Both the position numbers and the translations under genes were made by a program. Positions 1 through 6,899 of a DNA stretch of 8,897 nt are shown here, piece by piece. The notes below the pieces were generated by a model. It was not told the origin of the DNA. It ran no database searches and saw only the letters and a program-made list of their open reading frames with translations. The stretch comes from Bacteroidota bacterium (GTDB lineage Bacteria; Bacteroidota; Bacteroidia; Bacteroidales; VadinHA17), in assembly GCA_021816545.1 (NCBI GenBank), contig JAKAXP010000089.1, positions 1 through 8,897 on the forward strand, written 5' to 3'. The first letter of the stretch is position 1, and each line of letters begins with the position of its first letter.

Positions 1-372
1 GGAGCGAAGAATTTTTACATGATTTGTATCAGACCCCTTAATAGCCTCCTTCCTGTTCTTCCTTCCTGCAATAAGGGCACCTGAGATGCTCTTCTCGGTA
101 TCCATCAGAACACCCAGGACATAATTATAGCCGAATATTTTTCCGATGAGATCAATTGTGCGCGCACGCCATGACGGTATTATATCGATTCCGGCATTTT
201 TGTCCTTCGATTTTGCAAAGGCCTCTGCATGACCTTTTTCAATCTCACTCATTTCCCTGAAAACGCCGGCAATTACTGCATCGTCTTCATTATCTGCCAG
301 TCTCCCATAGAGAAAGCTGGCATCAATTTCAGTCTGCAGGTTCCGGTTCTCTTTTGCTGATCTTCTGTTCAT
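1..372 (-). CDS. Ferritin-like (rubrerythrin-type) domain protein, probably an MbfA/VIT1-CCC1-fused metal transporter; 3' part outside the window
   Basis: The ATG at 372-370 opens a frame with no stop to the window edge, giving 124 N-terminal residues. What is seen is a helical domain with ferritin-like metal-ligand spacing: E15 in helix 1, E45-x-x-H48 in helix 2, E93 in helix 3, and D115-x-x-H118 in helix 4. Around these lie stretches such as DASFLYGRLADNE and FGYNYVLGVLMDTEKSISGA. From family knowledge, this arrangement is typical of the cytoplasmic di-iron domain that precedes a VIT1/CCC1 membrane domain in Bacteroidota proteins and in MbfA-type iron exporters. The membrane part would lie beyond position 1, so transport of iron or manganese is inference. 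The gene begins 28 bp after the nhaA stop, so co-transcription is likely. A stand-alone rubrerythrin-like protein is the main alternative. There is no clear Shine-Dalgarno sequence, as is usual in Bacteroidota. Confidence 0.72.
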   Translation of the reverse strand, partial: MNRRSAKENRNLQTEIDASFLYGRLADNEDDAVIAGVFREMSEIEKGHAEAFAKSKDKNAGIDIIPSWRARTIDLIGKIFGYNYVLGVLMDTEKSISGALIAGRKNRKEAIKGSDTNHVKILRS

Positions 373-400
373 CTTTAATTATTACTTGCTGGCAACTTAT

Positions 401-1714
401 TCATTCTTTGGTTTCCGGGTCACCAACCTTCCTGCAGAACCTGAGCATCAGGTAACCTGCAACACCAGATACGAGTGACCCGGTCATTATACCTATTTTT
501 GCCGAATCCATAAGTACAGCAGAATCGGAAAATGCGAGGCTGGCAATAAACATCGACATTGTGAATCCGACACCTGCAAGCATCGCCGTTCCGAAAATCT
601 GACCGAAGGTAACCCCCTGCGGAAGACTTGCAAACTTTAGTTTCATCCCTGCATAAGAGAAAAGGGTCACACCGATGGTCTTTCCGAGGAAAAGGCTGAA
701 AGCCAAAGCGGTAATCAGAGGAACATCCGGGTCCATTCCGGCACGGAATGCCACCCCGGCATTAAAAAAGGCAAAAACCGGCATGATGAACATGGCAACC
801 CAGCCGTGCAGAACATGCTCGAGGTGCTGCAGGGGCGATTGTACCTTTTCAGTCCACTCTTCTATATCGTCTATCCTCTCTATCTGTTCAGGAGTTAGCA
901 AGGGAGTCCGGTCAGAATCATGCTCCCTGAATTCATCAGCAATCCTGCACATCTCCGCAGTAAAGGTATGAGCATCAGTCTTCTGCCTGAGAGGCACCGT
1001 AAATGCCAGCAGCACACCTGCAATTGTCGGGTGAATACCGGACTTGAGGAAAAAGTACCAGATAATGATGCCGCAGACCAGGTGCAGGTATTTTGAAAAT
1101 ACGTTTCTGAGGTTCAGAAATACAAGCAAGGACATCGGTATTGCAGCCCATACAAGCATCATCCAGTCAATTGAGGAACTGTAAAACAGTGCAATTACCA
1201 TCACGGCTCCTATGTCATCAATTATTGCAAAGGCAGCCAGGAAAACCTTGAGGCCGACAGGCACCCTGTTGCCAAGCAGTTTCAATATTGCAAGGGAGAA
1301 GGCTATGTCAGTAGCCATTGGTATTCCCCATCCTTGTGATGCCTGCGGGTTACTGTTCAGGATCAGATAAAAGGCAACCGGAACAAGCATCCCTCCCAGT
1401 GCTGCAAAAAGCGGCAGGGCTGCCTTTGAAGGGGAATTCAGCTCCCCTATCATCAGTTCCCTCTTTATCTCCAGACCGATCATGAAAAAGAAAATGGCCA
1501 TCAGACCGTCATTGACCCAGAGCAGCAAAGGTTTCTTCAGGCTGAAACTCCCGGCTTCAAAACCGAGTGGAGTCTCCCTGAAAGTGTCGTAGAAATCACC
1601 CAGCTGGCTGTTGGCCAATATCAGCGCCAGAACAGTTGCACCAAACAGCAGTATGCCTCCCAGGCTCTGCGACCGGTCGAACTTCTGAAATGCAGTCAGA
1701 ATAATGCTCTTCAT
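401..1714 (-). CDS. nhaA: Na+/H+ antiporter NhaA
   Basis: Inner-membrane secondary transporter that exchanges sodium (or lithium) out for protons in, for salt and alkaline-pH homeostasis. The 437 residues are largely hydrophobic, with about 11-12 membrane segments. Signature regions align by eye with E. coli NhaA: MATDIAFSLAILKLLGNRVP with D136 (E. coli D133), AFAIIDDIGAVMVIALFY with the ion-binding pair D166-D167 (E. coli D163-D164), LGKTIGV with K345 (E. coli K300), and IGLEIKRELM with E82 and R85 (the E78/R81 region). GIHPTIAGVLLAF is also typical. The protein is about 50 residues longer than the E. coli form (388), mostly because of a hydrophilic, acidic insert at residues 243-298 between the TM VIII and IX regions; I recall similar inserts in Bacteroidota homologues. 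It starts 21 bp after the upstream lipoprotein gene and ends 28 bp before the ferritin-like gene, so all three are probably one transcription unit. Confidence 0.96.
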   Translation of the reverse strand: MKSIILTAFQKFDRSQSLGGILLFGATVLALILANSQLGDFYDTFRETPLGFEAGSFSLKKPLLLWVNDGLMAIFFFMIGLEIKRELMIGELNSPSKAALPLFAALGGMLVPVAFYLILNSNPQASQGWGIPMATDIAFSLAILKLLGNRVPVGLKVFLAAFAIIDDIGAVMVIALFYSSSIDWMMLVWAAIPMSLLVFLNLRNVFSKYLHLVCGIIIWYFFLKSGIHPTIAGVLLAFTVPLRQKTDAHTFTAEMCRIADEFREHDSDRTPLLTPEQIERIDDIEEWTEKVQSPLQHLEHVLHGWVAMFIMPVFAFFNAGVAFRAGMDPDVPLITALAFSLFLGKTIGVTLFSYAGMKLKFASLPQGVTFGQIFGTAMLAGVGFTMSMFIASLAFSDSAVLMDSAKIGIMTGSLVSGVAGYLMLRFCRKVGDPETKE

Positions 1715-1735
1715 TTGCGAAATCTGATCCGGAAA

Positions 1736-2134
1736 TTATTCAAACCAGGTTTTAATGAAAACCTCGCGGTCATGCTGGAGGTCAGTGGCACGGTATGAAA
1801 CCGCTCCGTCATTCTCTATCACATAAACCCAGTAACCCGAGACTATTCCGGGACTGTAAAATATTCTTCTCAGGTAAAGCCTGTCGCCTGCGGCGAAGTC
1901 ACACCTTCGGCCGTAGGCTGATATCTTCCCATACTGGTTTTCCATCGTTGTCTTTATCCAGATTATGTTGGGGCCTTCATAGTTCTCAGGACCTGTATGA
2001 CGGTACTCGATGAAATCACCGACATACTTCCTGGTAATTATCAGGTCATCCTCCGCAATTTCAGAAGTGCTCTTTCTCAGTGTGCTGCAGGATGCCGTCA
2101 TGGCTACAAGCATCAGTAAAAGTGCTCTTTTCAT
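1736..2134 (-). CDS. Small lipoprotein of unknown function
   Basis: A 132-residue protein with a short signal peptide (MKRALLLMLVAMTAS) and a lipobox-like end in which C16 would be the lipidated cysteine. It should therefore be anchored in the inner or outer membrane. The mature part has one other cysteine and many aromatic and charged residues, for example YVGDFIEYRHTGPENYEGP and SGYWVYVIEND. It looks like a compact, strand-rich domain. I recall similar uncharacterised small lipoproteins in Bacteroidales but cannot name a family, so no function is proposed. The ATG at 2134-2132 places the basic residues and hydrophobic core correctly for lipoprotein export. It is the first gene of the leftward nhaA unit, 21 bp ahead of nhaA. 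Upstream lie 138 bp without a gene, in which I found no convincing TAnnTTTG promoter; the best -7 candidates match poorly. Confidence 0.82.
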   Translation of the reverse strand: MKRALLLMLVAMTASCSTLRKSTSEIAEDDLIITRKYVGDFIEYRHTGPENYEGPNIIWIKTTMENQYGKISAYGRRCDFAAGDRLYLRRIFYSPGIVSGYWVYVIENDGAVSYRATDLQHDREVFIKTWFE

Positions 2135-2236
2135 ACGGTCACGGGTTGGTCCGACATATGCCGCAATATATCATTTTGACAGAACGGCCTGCTAAAGTTA
2201 CAAATTTTTAGTGACCGGACCGGATTTCCCGGCATT

Positions 2237-2254
2237 ACGGCATTGGTATGCCGT
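2237..2254. repeat. 7-bp perfect inverted repeat (possible hairpin) after the plug-domain gene
   Basis: ACGGCAT (2237-2243), loop TGGT, ATGCCGT (2248-2254). On the minus strand the hairpin would form 18 nt after the stop codon of the 793-residue protein gene, a plausible place for a transcription terminator. There is no T-run after it on either strand, so it does not fit a standard intrinsic terminator. Pausing, mRNA 3'-end protection or chance are alternatives. Confidence 0.35.
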
Positions 2255-2272
2255 GTACTACAAAAGATGAAA

Positions 2273-4654
2273 TCAGCGTTTGACCGAAAAGGTGATCACC
2301 TTCCTGGCACGCCGGCCGTCAGCTGTAAGACACTCGGCAATTACATAATATTCACCTGCTTCATCAGAAGTCCAGAATTCAACAACAGCAGCTCCGTCGG
2401 CGGCGGTCATGACAGCGGGATTCCAGTACAGGGTGTTACGGTAATCAGGGATCCGGCTCATTTTGATGGAATCTGCAGAGTAGTCCGGTGCGGCAACATC
2501 ATAACCGTCAAGCATCATATCATACTCCTGCCTCAAAACAGATCTGTCAAAATCAAGCACGCTCAGGTCGCCCTTTTGAGAAACGATGTTTATTATTCCG
2601 TTCAGGATTATATCTCCTGTAAAGTACCTGGCACTCAGAACCTCAACCTTTTCTATCTGCGATGAAGGAATGTCCAGTACCTTTTCAAGATCATATACCG
2701 GCACTCCGTCAAGAATGACAATCGGCGGGGCATTGAAAATGACACCAGGATATCTGTTTGCCAGGTTGAGTGTCAGATTCTCATCCTTTCCGCTGGTTGT
2801 CAGCCCCGGAACTATCTCCTTGAACACCTCCCTGAGTGTTGAGAGCTGAATAAAGTCTGACAGCAGAACCGTACGGTCCGGCTCACCGTAAAATCCGGGA
2901 AAGCTTCCGCCTGAAAGCCTTACCCGCCCCTTTTTCAGGAAGGGGTCATATATGTTGCTGACCTGCATGCTTATTATGGCCTCATTCAGCTCCCTGAGCC
3001 GGGTTGTGTCAGGATAATAGGGACCCGGAACATGGCTAAGCCTCATTTCGAACAGGAATGGATCATTAAGGTCAATGTAGTAACCTCCCTTACCCGGGTT
3101 AAGCCTCTGTATCACAATCTCCTTCCTGCCGTATTCAATAACAGGGAAGCTGAACCTCCCCTCGCCGTCACTCCTGGTGAAAATGCAGCGGGCTGTCCTG
3201 CCAACAACTGAAAGGGTGAGCTCCTCACCGGCAAGAGGTTCATCAGTCTCAATATCTCTTACAATACCGGTGACCAGGTGCCCTTCTGATTCGGGCAGGT
3301 AAGCAATTTCTCCTTTCGTTACAGGAGCACTGCGTAAATCACCGTTCTCATCACAGAAAACCAGGAAATCATTGATGTCAGGCTTGTCAATTTCAGTTCT
3401 GAATGACTGAACCGAAGGGAGTTGCACATTTCGTGCAAGCTCATCAAAACGACTTTCATTGATAAGGACAGGCTTTACCACCGATACTGAAATTATTCCT
3501 TGCAGAGGATTCCCCGTCTCGTCACTCATTTTTAACGTCACACCACCCTTCTCACGCGGGGACAAAACAGCAGAACTCATGGTTACATTAAGTCTTGCAG
3601 AAGGAACTGAGTTGTGCCAGTACCACCTGGAGGCAAGTTCATGCCCTTCCGGATCCGTTACCGTTACCCTTGCAAGTCCCTCAGGCACACTTCCGGGGTC
3701 AAATGTCACCACGTTATTTGCAGCGGTATACACCTCTTTCACAACCGGGGGAAAACTGACCGGTGCATATAAAACCTTTAAAGGCAACCGGCTGAAACCT
3801 TCTACCGTTGCCAGGCGGAGAAATACTTCCCCGGGTCTGCTCCCTTGTTCCATCTGAAATGTCAGCCCCGTTTCCTTCACTTCCGGCAGATCAAACTTTC
3901 TTCCGGTTCCTGCTGCGTCAGTAAGGGTCATACTGAGCTTCCCGGCATCAGGCGGGGTCAGCCCGAAGAGCGCCGTTCCGTGCCTGTCGGTGGCAAATTC
4001 GGCAACTGAATCACCGGTGGCTGTCATGACCGTTCCCCGTACTAAAACAGGATCTCCTGCGGCATTGAAGCATTTTACTCCCAGACGACTTTTAACACCG
4101 GCAACCAGAAATCCGGTTTCGGGGAAAAATGCCACGCTGTCAGCCTGATGATCTGATGGGGGAACCTTAATCGCGGTGAGGTTCCTGAACGGGTTTATCA
4201 CGGTGATCATCCTGTAGGCAAAGAGTGCCTGGGGATAGTTCTTCATCAGGTTTGTAAAGGACCGGATGAAGTAGTTGCCGGTGCGGAGGGTGTCAGGTAT
4301 CCTGAATACCCCCGAACCGGTAAAACCGTCAGTGCCGGTCTTCACCTGGACAACAGGCGTTTTATAGCTGTCAAGAAGGTCAACATAAACTATCTTGCTG
4401 AGCGTTCCGGGAATGTGAGTGAGTCTTCCTGTCTGTGATACCGCGAAATAGACCTGCTCCCCTGCAACATAGATATCCCTGTCCGTCACCAGGTGAATTT
4501 CCTCTATGTTGAGAACCTTCCCGGCGGAACCCTGGCCGGTCAAATCCCCGTCCTGACCCGAGAGCGAGGCAGGCAGCATCAGGAGGACCAATACCTGGAA
4601 GGGCAATCCCTTCAGAAAACGTGGCAGTCTTTTATGTTTACCAGGCTGTTTCAT
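2273..4654 (-). CDS. Secreted macroglobulin-like (MG2) protein with CarboxypepD_reg-like and TonB-plug-like domains, no beta-barrel
   Basis: A 793-residue envelope protein of a functionally uncharacterised Bacteroidota type. In order: a basic n-region and hydrophobic core (residues 1-33; likely type I signal peptide ending near SLSG); an MG2-like domain (about 50-155) with the hallmark TDRDIYVAGEQVYF; a second macroglobulin-like region (about 176-268) starting FFPETGFLVAG; further Ig-like strands to about 400; a CarboxypepD_reg-like domain (about 460-518, GIVRDIETDEPLAGEELTLS then DGEGRFSFP); a plug-like domain (about 630-700) with PPIVILDGVPVYDLEKV, SSQIEKVEVLSARYFTG and NGIINIVSQKG; and a final strand-rich domain (about 735-793) with TLYWNP and FWTSDEAGEYYV. 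About 90 residues follow the plug, far too few for a receptor barrel, so it cannot itself be a TonB-dependent channel. It starts 12 bp after the DUF4249 gene and is surely co-transcribed with it. Role inferred only: an accessory or scaffold of the neighbouring receptor. Confidence 0.85.
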   Translation of the reverse strand: MKQPGKHKRLPRFLKGLPFQVLVLLMLPASLSGQDGDLTGQGSAGKVLNIEEIHLVTDRDIYVAGEQVYFAVSQTGRLTHIPGTLSKIVYVDLLDSYKTPVVQVKTGTDGFTGSGVFRIPDTLRTGNYFIRSFTNLMKNYPQALFAYRMITVINPFRNLTAIKVPPSDHQADSVAFFPETGFLVAGVKSRLGVKCFNAAGDPVLVRGTVMTATGDSVAEFATDRHGTALFGLTPPDAGKLSMTLTDAAGTGRKFDLPEVKETGLTFQMEQGSRPGEVFLRLATVEGFSRLPLKVLYAPVSFPPVVKEVYTAANNVVTFDPGSVPEGLARVTVTDPEGHELASRWYWHNSVPSARLNVTMSSAVLSPREKGGVTLKMSDETGNPLQGIISVSVVKPVLINESRFDELARNVQLPSVQSFRTEIDKPDINDFLVFCDENGDLRSAPVTKGEIAYLPESEGHLVTGIVRDIETDEPLAGEELTLSVVGRTARCIFTRSDGEGRFSFPVIEYGRKEIVIQRLNPGKGGYYIDLNDPFLFEMRLSHVPGPYYPDTTRLRELNEAIISMQVSNIYDPFLKKGRVRLSGGSFPGFYGEPDRTVLLSDFIQLSTLREVFKEIVPGLTTSGKDENLTLNLANRYPGVIFNAPPIVILDGVPVYDLEKVLDIPSSQIEKVEVLSARYFTGDIILNGIINIVSQKGDLSVLDFDRSVLRQEYDMMLDGYDVAAPDYSADSIKMSRIPDYRNTLYWNPAVMTAADGAAVVEFWTSDEAGEYYVIAECLTADGRRARKVITFSVKR

Positions 4655-4666
4655 CCGTTTTTCATC

Positions 4667-5890
4667 TTACACAAGGTCAACCCAGAACCAGGGTTTGGCA
4701 AGGTTGCCTCTCAACGTACAGTCTGCACAGTAAGGCCTTACGAAAATCAGCCTGAACAGCTCGTTATCCTTATCAAAAATAGGCCCGACAAATGCATAGC
4801 CGGAATGCAGGAATGCAGCATGAATCTCGTCGAACGTGAATCCTTCACCCAATCCCGATGAGGGGTAGTCAATTTCCCCCTTCTCCTGCCTGTCACATTC
4901 ATAAAAATACAAAGGAAGGTCCAGTGCTTCCGCATCCCTGAAGGTGACGTAGATGCGCTTCTGCCTCACGGCCGAAACCTGGAAATAGCCTATCACCTGG
5001 TCATCAGCATCTGAAGTGTTCCTTATGTTGCTGAATACCTGGAACGGCTGCTTGTCAAAGATATCACCTCCGGCTTCGTTGATCTCAGTCATCAGGTGCC
5101 AGAATTCATACTCGGCCGGAGACAGCGACATCTGCTTTACCACGACGCAATACTGTATCAGCAGCCTGTCACTCTCATCCGAAGCAATAAAAAGCACCGG
5201 CTTCATGATGAAATCCCCGATATGACCCGAAACAGTATTTTCAATGTCTATCACATCCGAACGGGTATGAGCATAGCAGGTACGGTTTATATATTCAAGA
5301 GGAAGAATTGTGGAATCGTTCAGGTATCTGAAAATAGCAGGATCGGGAACCGAAAACTTCCACCACTCCTCATATGACCAGCGATAATAGCTTCCCGGAG
5401 TTTCATCCCTGGTGTCAATGTAAAAGGTTATTCCCTCACGGAAGCGACCCGTCTCCTCAGAATAAACCTGGTCCTTTCCGAAGTAAAGACTGTCGATTCC
5501 CGGGACAGGATACATCAGGCACGGAACAGACTCATACCTGTCACCGTCAGATGTCTCGATTGTGAGAGAATACGTCCGGCCCACCTCTCCCCTGAATGAA
5601 AGGCTGTCAGTCCGGTAATCGCCCGGGTACCTCTCCTCAAGAACAAAAGATCCGCCAAGGTCATCAGTTATTGTAACACGGGCACCTGTGACCTTTTGGG
5701 GCTTATCATCAGGCAAAAGGGTTGTGCGGGTCAGTCGCACGTAATTGGATGTGTTCTCATCGGTGACCAGGGCATCAATAACCAGCCTCGACTCAAAACT
5801 CCTGAGCCGGGGTGTATACGGATCAATGCAGGTAACAAGGGAAAAGGAGATGATAATAATAAAAATGATCCTGTGCCATCTGGTAATCAT
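4667..5890 (-). CDS. DUF4249 domain-containing lipoprotein
   Basis: A 407-residue lipoprotein. The signal peptide (MITRWHRIIFIIIISFSLVT) ends at lipobox cysteine C21. An N-terminal Ig-like domain (about 34-125) carries RLVIDALVTDE, GARVTITDDLGG and SFRGEVGRTYSLTIET. A mixed region follows, ending with the family's C-terminal signature: RPYCADCTLRG (C388-x2-C391), then AKPWFW. These are hallmarks of DUF4249, a Bacteroidota family with no settled function whose genes commonly sit beside a TonB-dependent receptor with a CarboxypepD_reg-like domain. Here such a receptor is encoded divergently, about 1 kb away, and not in the same operon. By analogy with SusD-type lipoproteins, a surface lid or substrate-capture role at the receptor is plausible but inferred. 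The ATG at 5890-5888 has a purine-rich GGAAGGA just upstream, only 2 nt away, so it is not a classical ribosome site. It is the first gene of the leftward unit. Confidence 0.9.
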   Translation of the reverse strand: MITRWHRIIFIIIISFSLVTCIDPYTPRLRSFESRLVIDALVTDENTSNYVRLTRTTLLPDDKPQKVTGARVTITDDLGGSFVLEERYPGDYRTDSLSFRGEVGRTYSLTIETSDGDRYESVPCLMYPVPGIDSLYFGKDQVYSEETGRFREGITFYIDTRDETPGSYYRWSYEEWWKFSVPDPAIFRYLNDSTILPLEYINRTCYAHTRSDVIDIENTVSGHIGDFIMKPVLFIASDESDRLLIQYCVVVKQMSLSPAEYEFWHLMTEINEAGGDIFDKQPFQVFSNIRNTSDADDQVIGYFQVSAVRQKRIYVTFRDAEALDLPLYFYECDRQEKGEIDYPSSGLGEGFTFDEIHAAFLHSGYAFVGPIFDKDNELFRLIFVRPYCADCTLRGNLAKPWFWVDLV

Positions 5891-5941
5891 GGTCCTTCCC
5901 GATTATTGAACTCAGCTTTTTATCCGTGGTTGAAGAATTGA

Positions 5942-5975
5942 CAAAAATAGAACTTAATCGTTCCCGGATGTCAGA
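5942..5975 (-). promoter_or_regulatory. Candidate Bacteroidota-type promoter for the DUF4249 operon
   Basis: On the minus strand TATTTTTG (5949 to 5942) matches the Bacteroidota -7 consensus TAnnTTTG exactly. TCTG (5975 to 5972), 22 bp upstream, matches 3 of 4 bases of the -33 TTTG element. Transcription would start near 5936, leaving a leader of about 45 nt before the DUF4249 ATG. The -7 match and the position support it; the -33 element is weak. Confidence 0.42.
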
Positions 5976-6005
5976 TACTGCAGAAAAATAAGGCATCTGA
6001 AACAT
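5968..6005. promoter_or_regulatory. Interrupted dyad at the centre of the divergent control region (possible operator)
   Basis: TCAGAT (5971-5976) and ATCTGA (5995-6000) form a perfect 6-bp inverted repeat with an 18-bp spacer. If two unpaired bases are allowed, the arms extend to ATGTCAGAT and ATCTGAAACAT. The dyad axis lies at 5985.5, the exact midpoint of the 190-bp gap between the two divergent start codons, and one arm overlaps the candidate -33 element of the leftward promoter. A second short dyad, AACAT (6001-6005) with ATGTT (6012-6016), lies next to it. Six-base inverted repeats are common by chance in AT-rich DNA, so this is only a candidate. Confidence 0.2.
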
Positions 6006-6010
6006 TAAAT

Positions 6011-6045
6011 TATGTTAACTGACCCTCAAATAGAAATAATATTTG
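6011..6045 (+). promoter_or_regulatory. Weak candidate promoter for the rightward unknown-protein/receptor operon
   Basis: AATATTTG (6038-6045) matches five of the six fixed positions of the Bacteroidota -7 consensus TAnnTTTG. TATG (6011-6014) is a 3-of-4 match to the -33 TTTG, but the 23-bp spacer is longer than usual. It would give a start near 6052 and a leader of about 29 nt. The surrounding AT-rich stretch suits a promoter, but the match is poor. Confidence 0.25.
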
Positions 6046-6080
6046 TTATTTCGGCATTGCTTTTAGCCTCCTGACCTGAA

Positions 6081-6899
6081 ATGATAAAACCACCCCTGCT
6101 TATACTTCTTTTTTGCCTGAACCTTACGGGGTTTTCACAGCAGGGAACAACGGTCTCCGAAAAAGAGAACGGATCAGCACTTAAGGGTATCGGATTTACT
6201 TCGAAGACAAAATTGGATCGGTTTGCCGGGGCTGAAGCAACCGGAAGAGAGACACTTGACAGCATCTACGCAGTCAGGACGGGAACTGAACATTCATTTA
6301 TAAACGGAACAGAATATTTTCCTTACCATTACAGGGCAAAGTATAAACCGCTTCTTCATTACGGAGAGGACAGATCGGCAGAGATAATCGTCAGCGGCAG
6401 AAAATATGACGGTATAGTACTTCAGTACGATACCTACACCGATGAGGTTATTTTTTCCGAGATGGACAATGATTTCGGCAACAACCTGTACCACATTTCC
6501 CTCAAACGTGAACTGATCGGTGGCTTTACCCTCTTCTTCAGGACGGATACGCTCAGATTCAGGTATTTCACCACTGAAGAGACCGGCGGAAATGTGCCTC
6601 CCGGATTCTATGAGGTTGCATATGAAGGACCCACGGATTATATAATCAGGCACAGGTCAGTTGTGCATCAGCGCAATGGCATTGATGAATATTACTATTC
6701 GCCTGCCGGATACATAAAAACACCGGACGGCTATAGCAAAATAACATCCGGAGGCAAATTCTACAAACTGTTCGGGGCGGGTTCGGAAGAAATGAAAATG
6801 ATGGCCGAACAGCAGGGGATTAAGCTTCGCAAAGCAGGAAAAAGAGAAATTGTCAGGTTGTTGCAGGCTTATGACAACCGGGCCGGCGGGAAGAAATGA
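6081..6899 (+). CDS. Secreted protein of unknown function, coupled to the TonB-dependent receptor
   Basis: A 272-residue protein with a clear type I signal peptide (MIKPPLLILLFCLNLTGFSQ, cleavage near residue 19 or 20) and no later membrane segment, so it is probably periplasmic or surface-associated. The mature part is rich in aromatic residues and predicted strands. Its best-marked stretch is residues 73-125, with FINGTEYFPY, then GRKYDGIVLQYDTYTDEV. This recalls a recurrent uncharacterised Bacteroidota pattern (a G-x-x-Y-x-x-V-x-L-x-Y-D strand pair) that I have seen near TonB receptors, but I cannot give it a family name. The C-terminal 45 residues look helical and charged (KFYKLFGAGSEEMKMMAEQQ onward). 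The stop TGA overlaps the receptor ATG in an ATGA junction, so the two proteins are made from one message and probably at linked rates. It heads the rightward operon, 190 bp from the divergent DUF4249 start. No function is proposed. Confidence 0.85.
   Translation: MIKPPLLILLFCLNLTGFSQQGTTVSEKENGSALKGIGFTSKTKLDRFAGAEATGRETLDSIYAVRTGTEHSFINGTEYFPYHYRAKYKPLLHYGEDRSAEIIVSGRKYDGIVLQYDTYTDEVIFSEMDNDFGNNLYHISLKRELIGGFTLFFRTDTLRFRYFTTEETGGNVPPGFYEVAYEGPTDYIIRHRSVVHQRNGIDEYYYSPAGYIKTPDGYSKITSGGKFYKLFGAGSEEMKMMAEQQGIKLRKAGKREIVRLLQAYDNRAGGKK

Noticed and set aside
2135..2236. Possible promoter elements for the lipoprotein gene (TAACTTTA and TATATTGC on the minus strand)
   Set aside because: Each departs from TAnnTTTG and neither has a well-placed TTTG upstream, so I do not call a promoter here.
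2243..2665. Open frame of 140 codons on the plus strand
   Set aside because: It lies almost entirely antisense to the 3' end of the plug-domain gene, whose domains are clear on the minus strand; its product has no signal peptide or recognisable motif.
3459..3857. Open frame of 132 codons on the plus strand
   Set aside because: Antisense to the macroglobulin region of the 793-residue protein; low-complexity, Ser/Thr/Pro-rich shadow without domain evidence.
4493..4861. Open frame of 122 codons on the plus strand across the DUF4249/plug gene junction
   Set aside because: Antisense to two well-supported, tightly linked genes; no recognisable protein features.
5891..5897. GGAAGGA as a Shine-Dalgarno sequence for the DUF4249 gene
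   Set aside because: Only 2 nt separate it from the ATG, too close for a classical ribosome site, and Bacteroidota rarely depend on one.
5823..6265. Short minus-strand frames (5823-6005 and 6026-6265) around the divergent promoter region
   Set aside because: The first is an alternate frame over the DUF4249 signal-peptide region; the second is antisense to the 272-residue protein. Neither has a motif, and both would disturb a clear divergent promoter arrangement.
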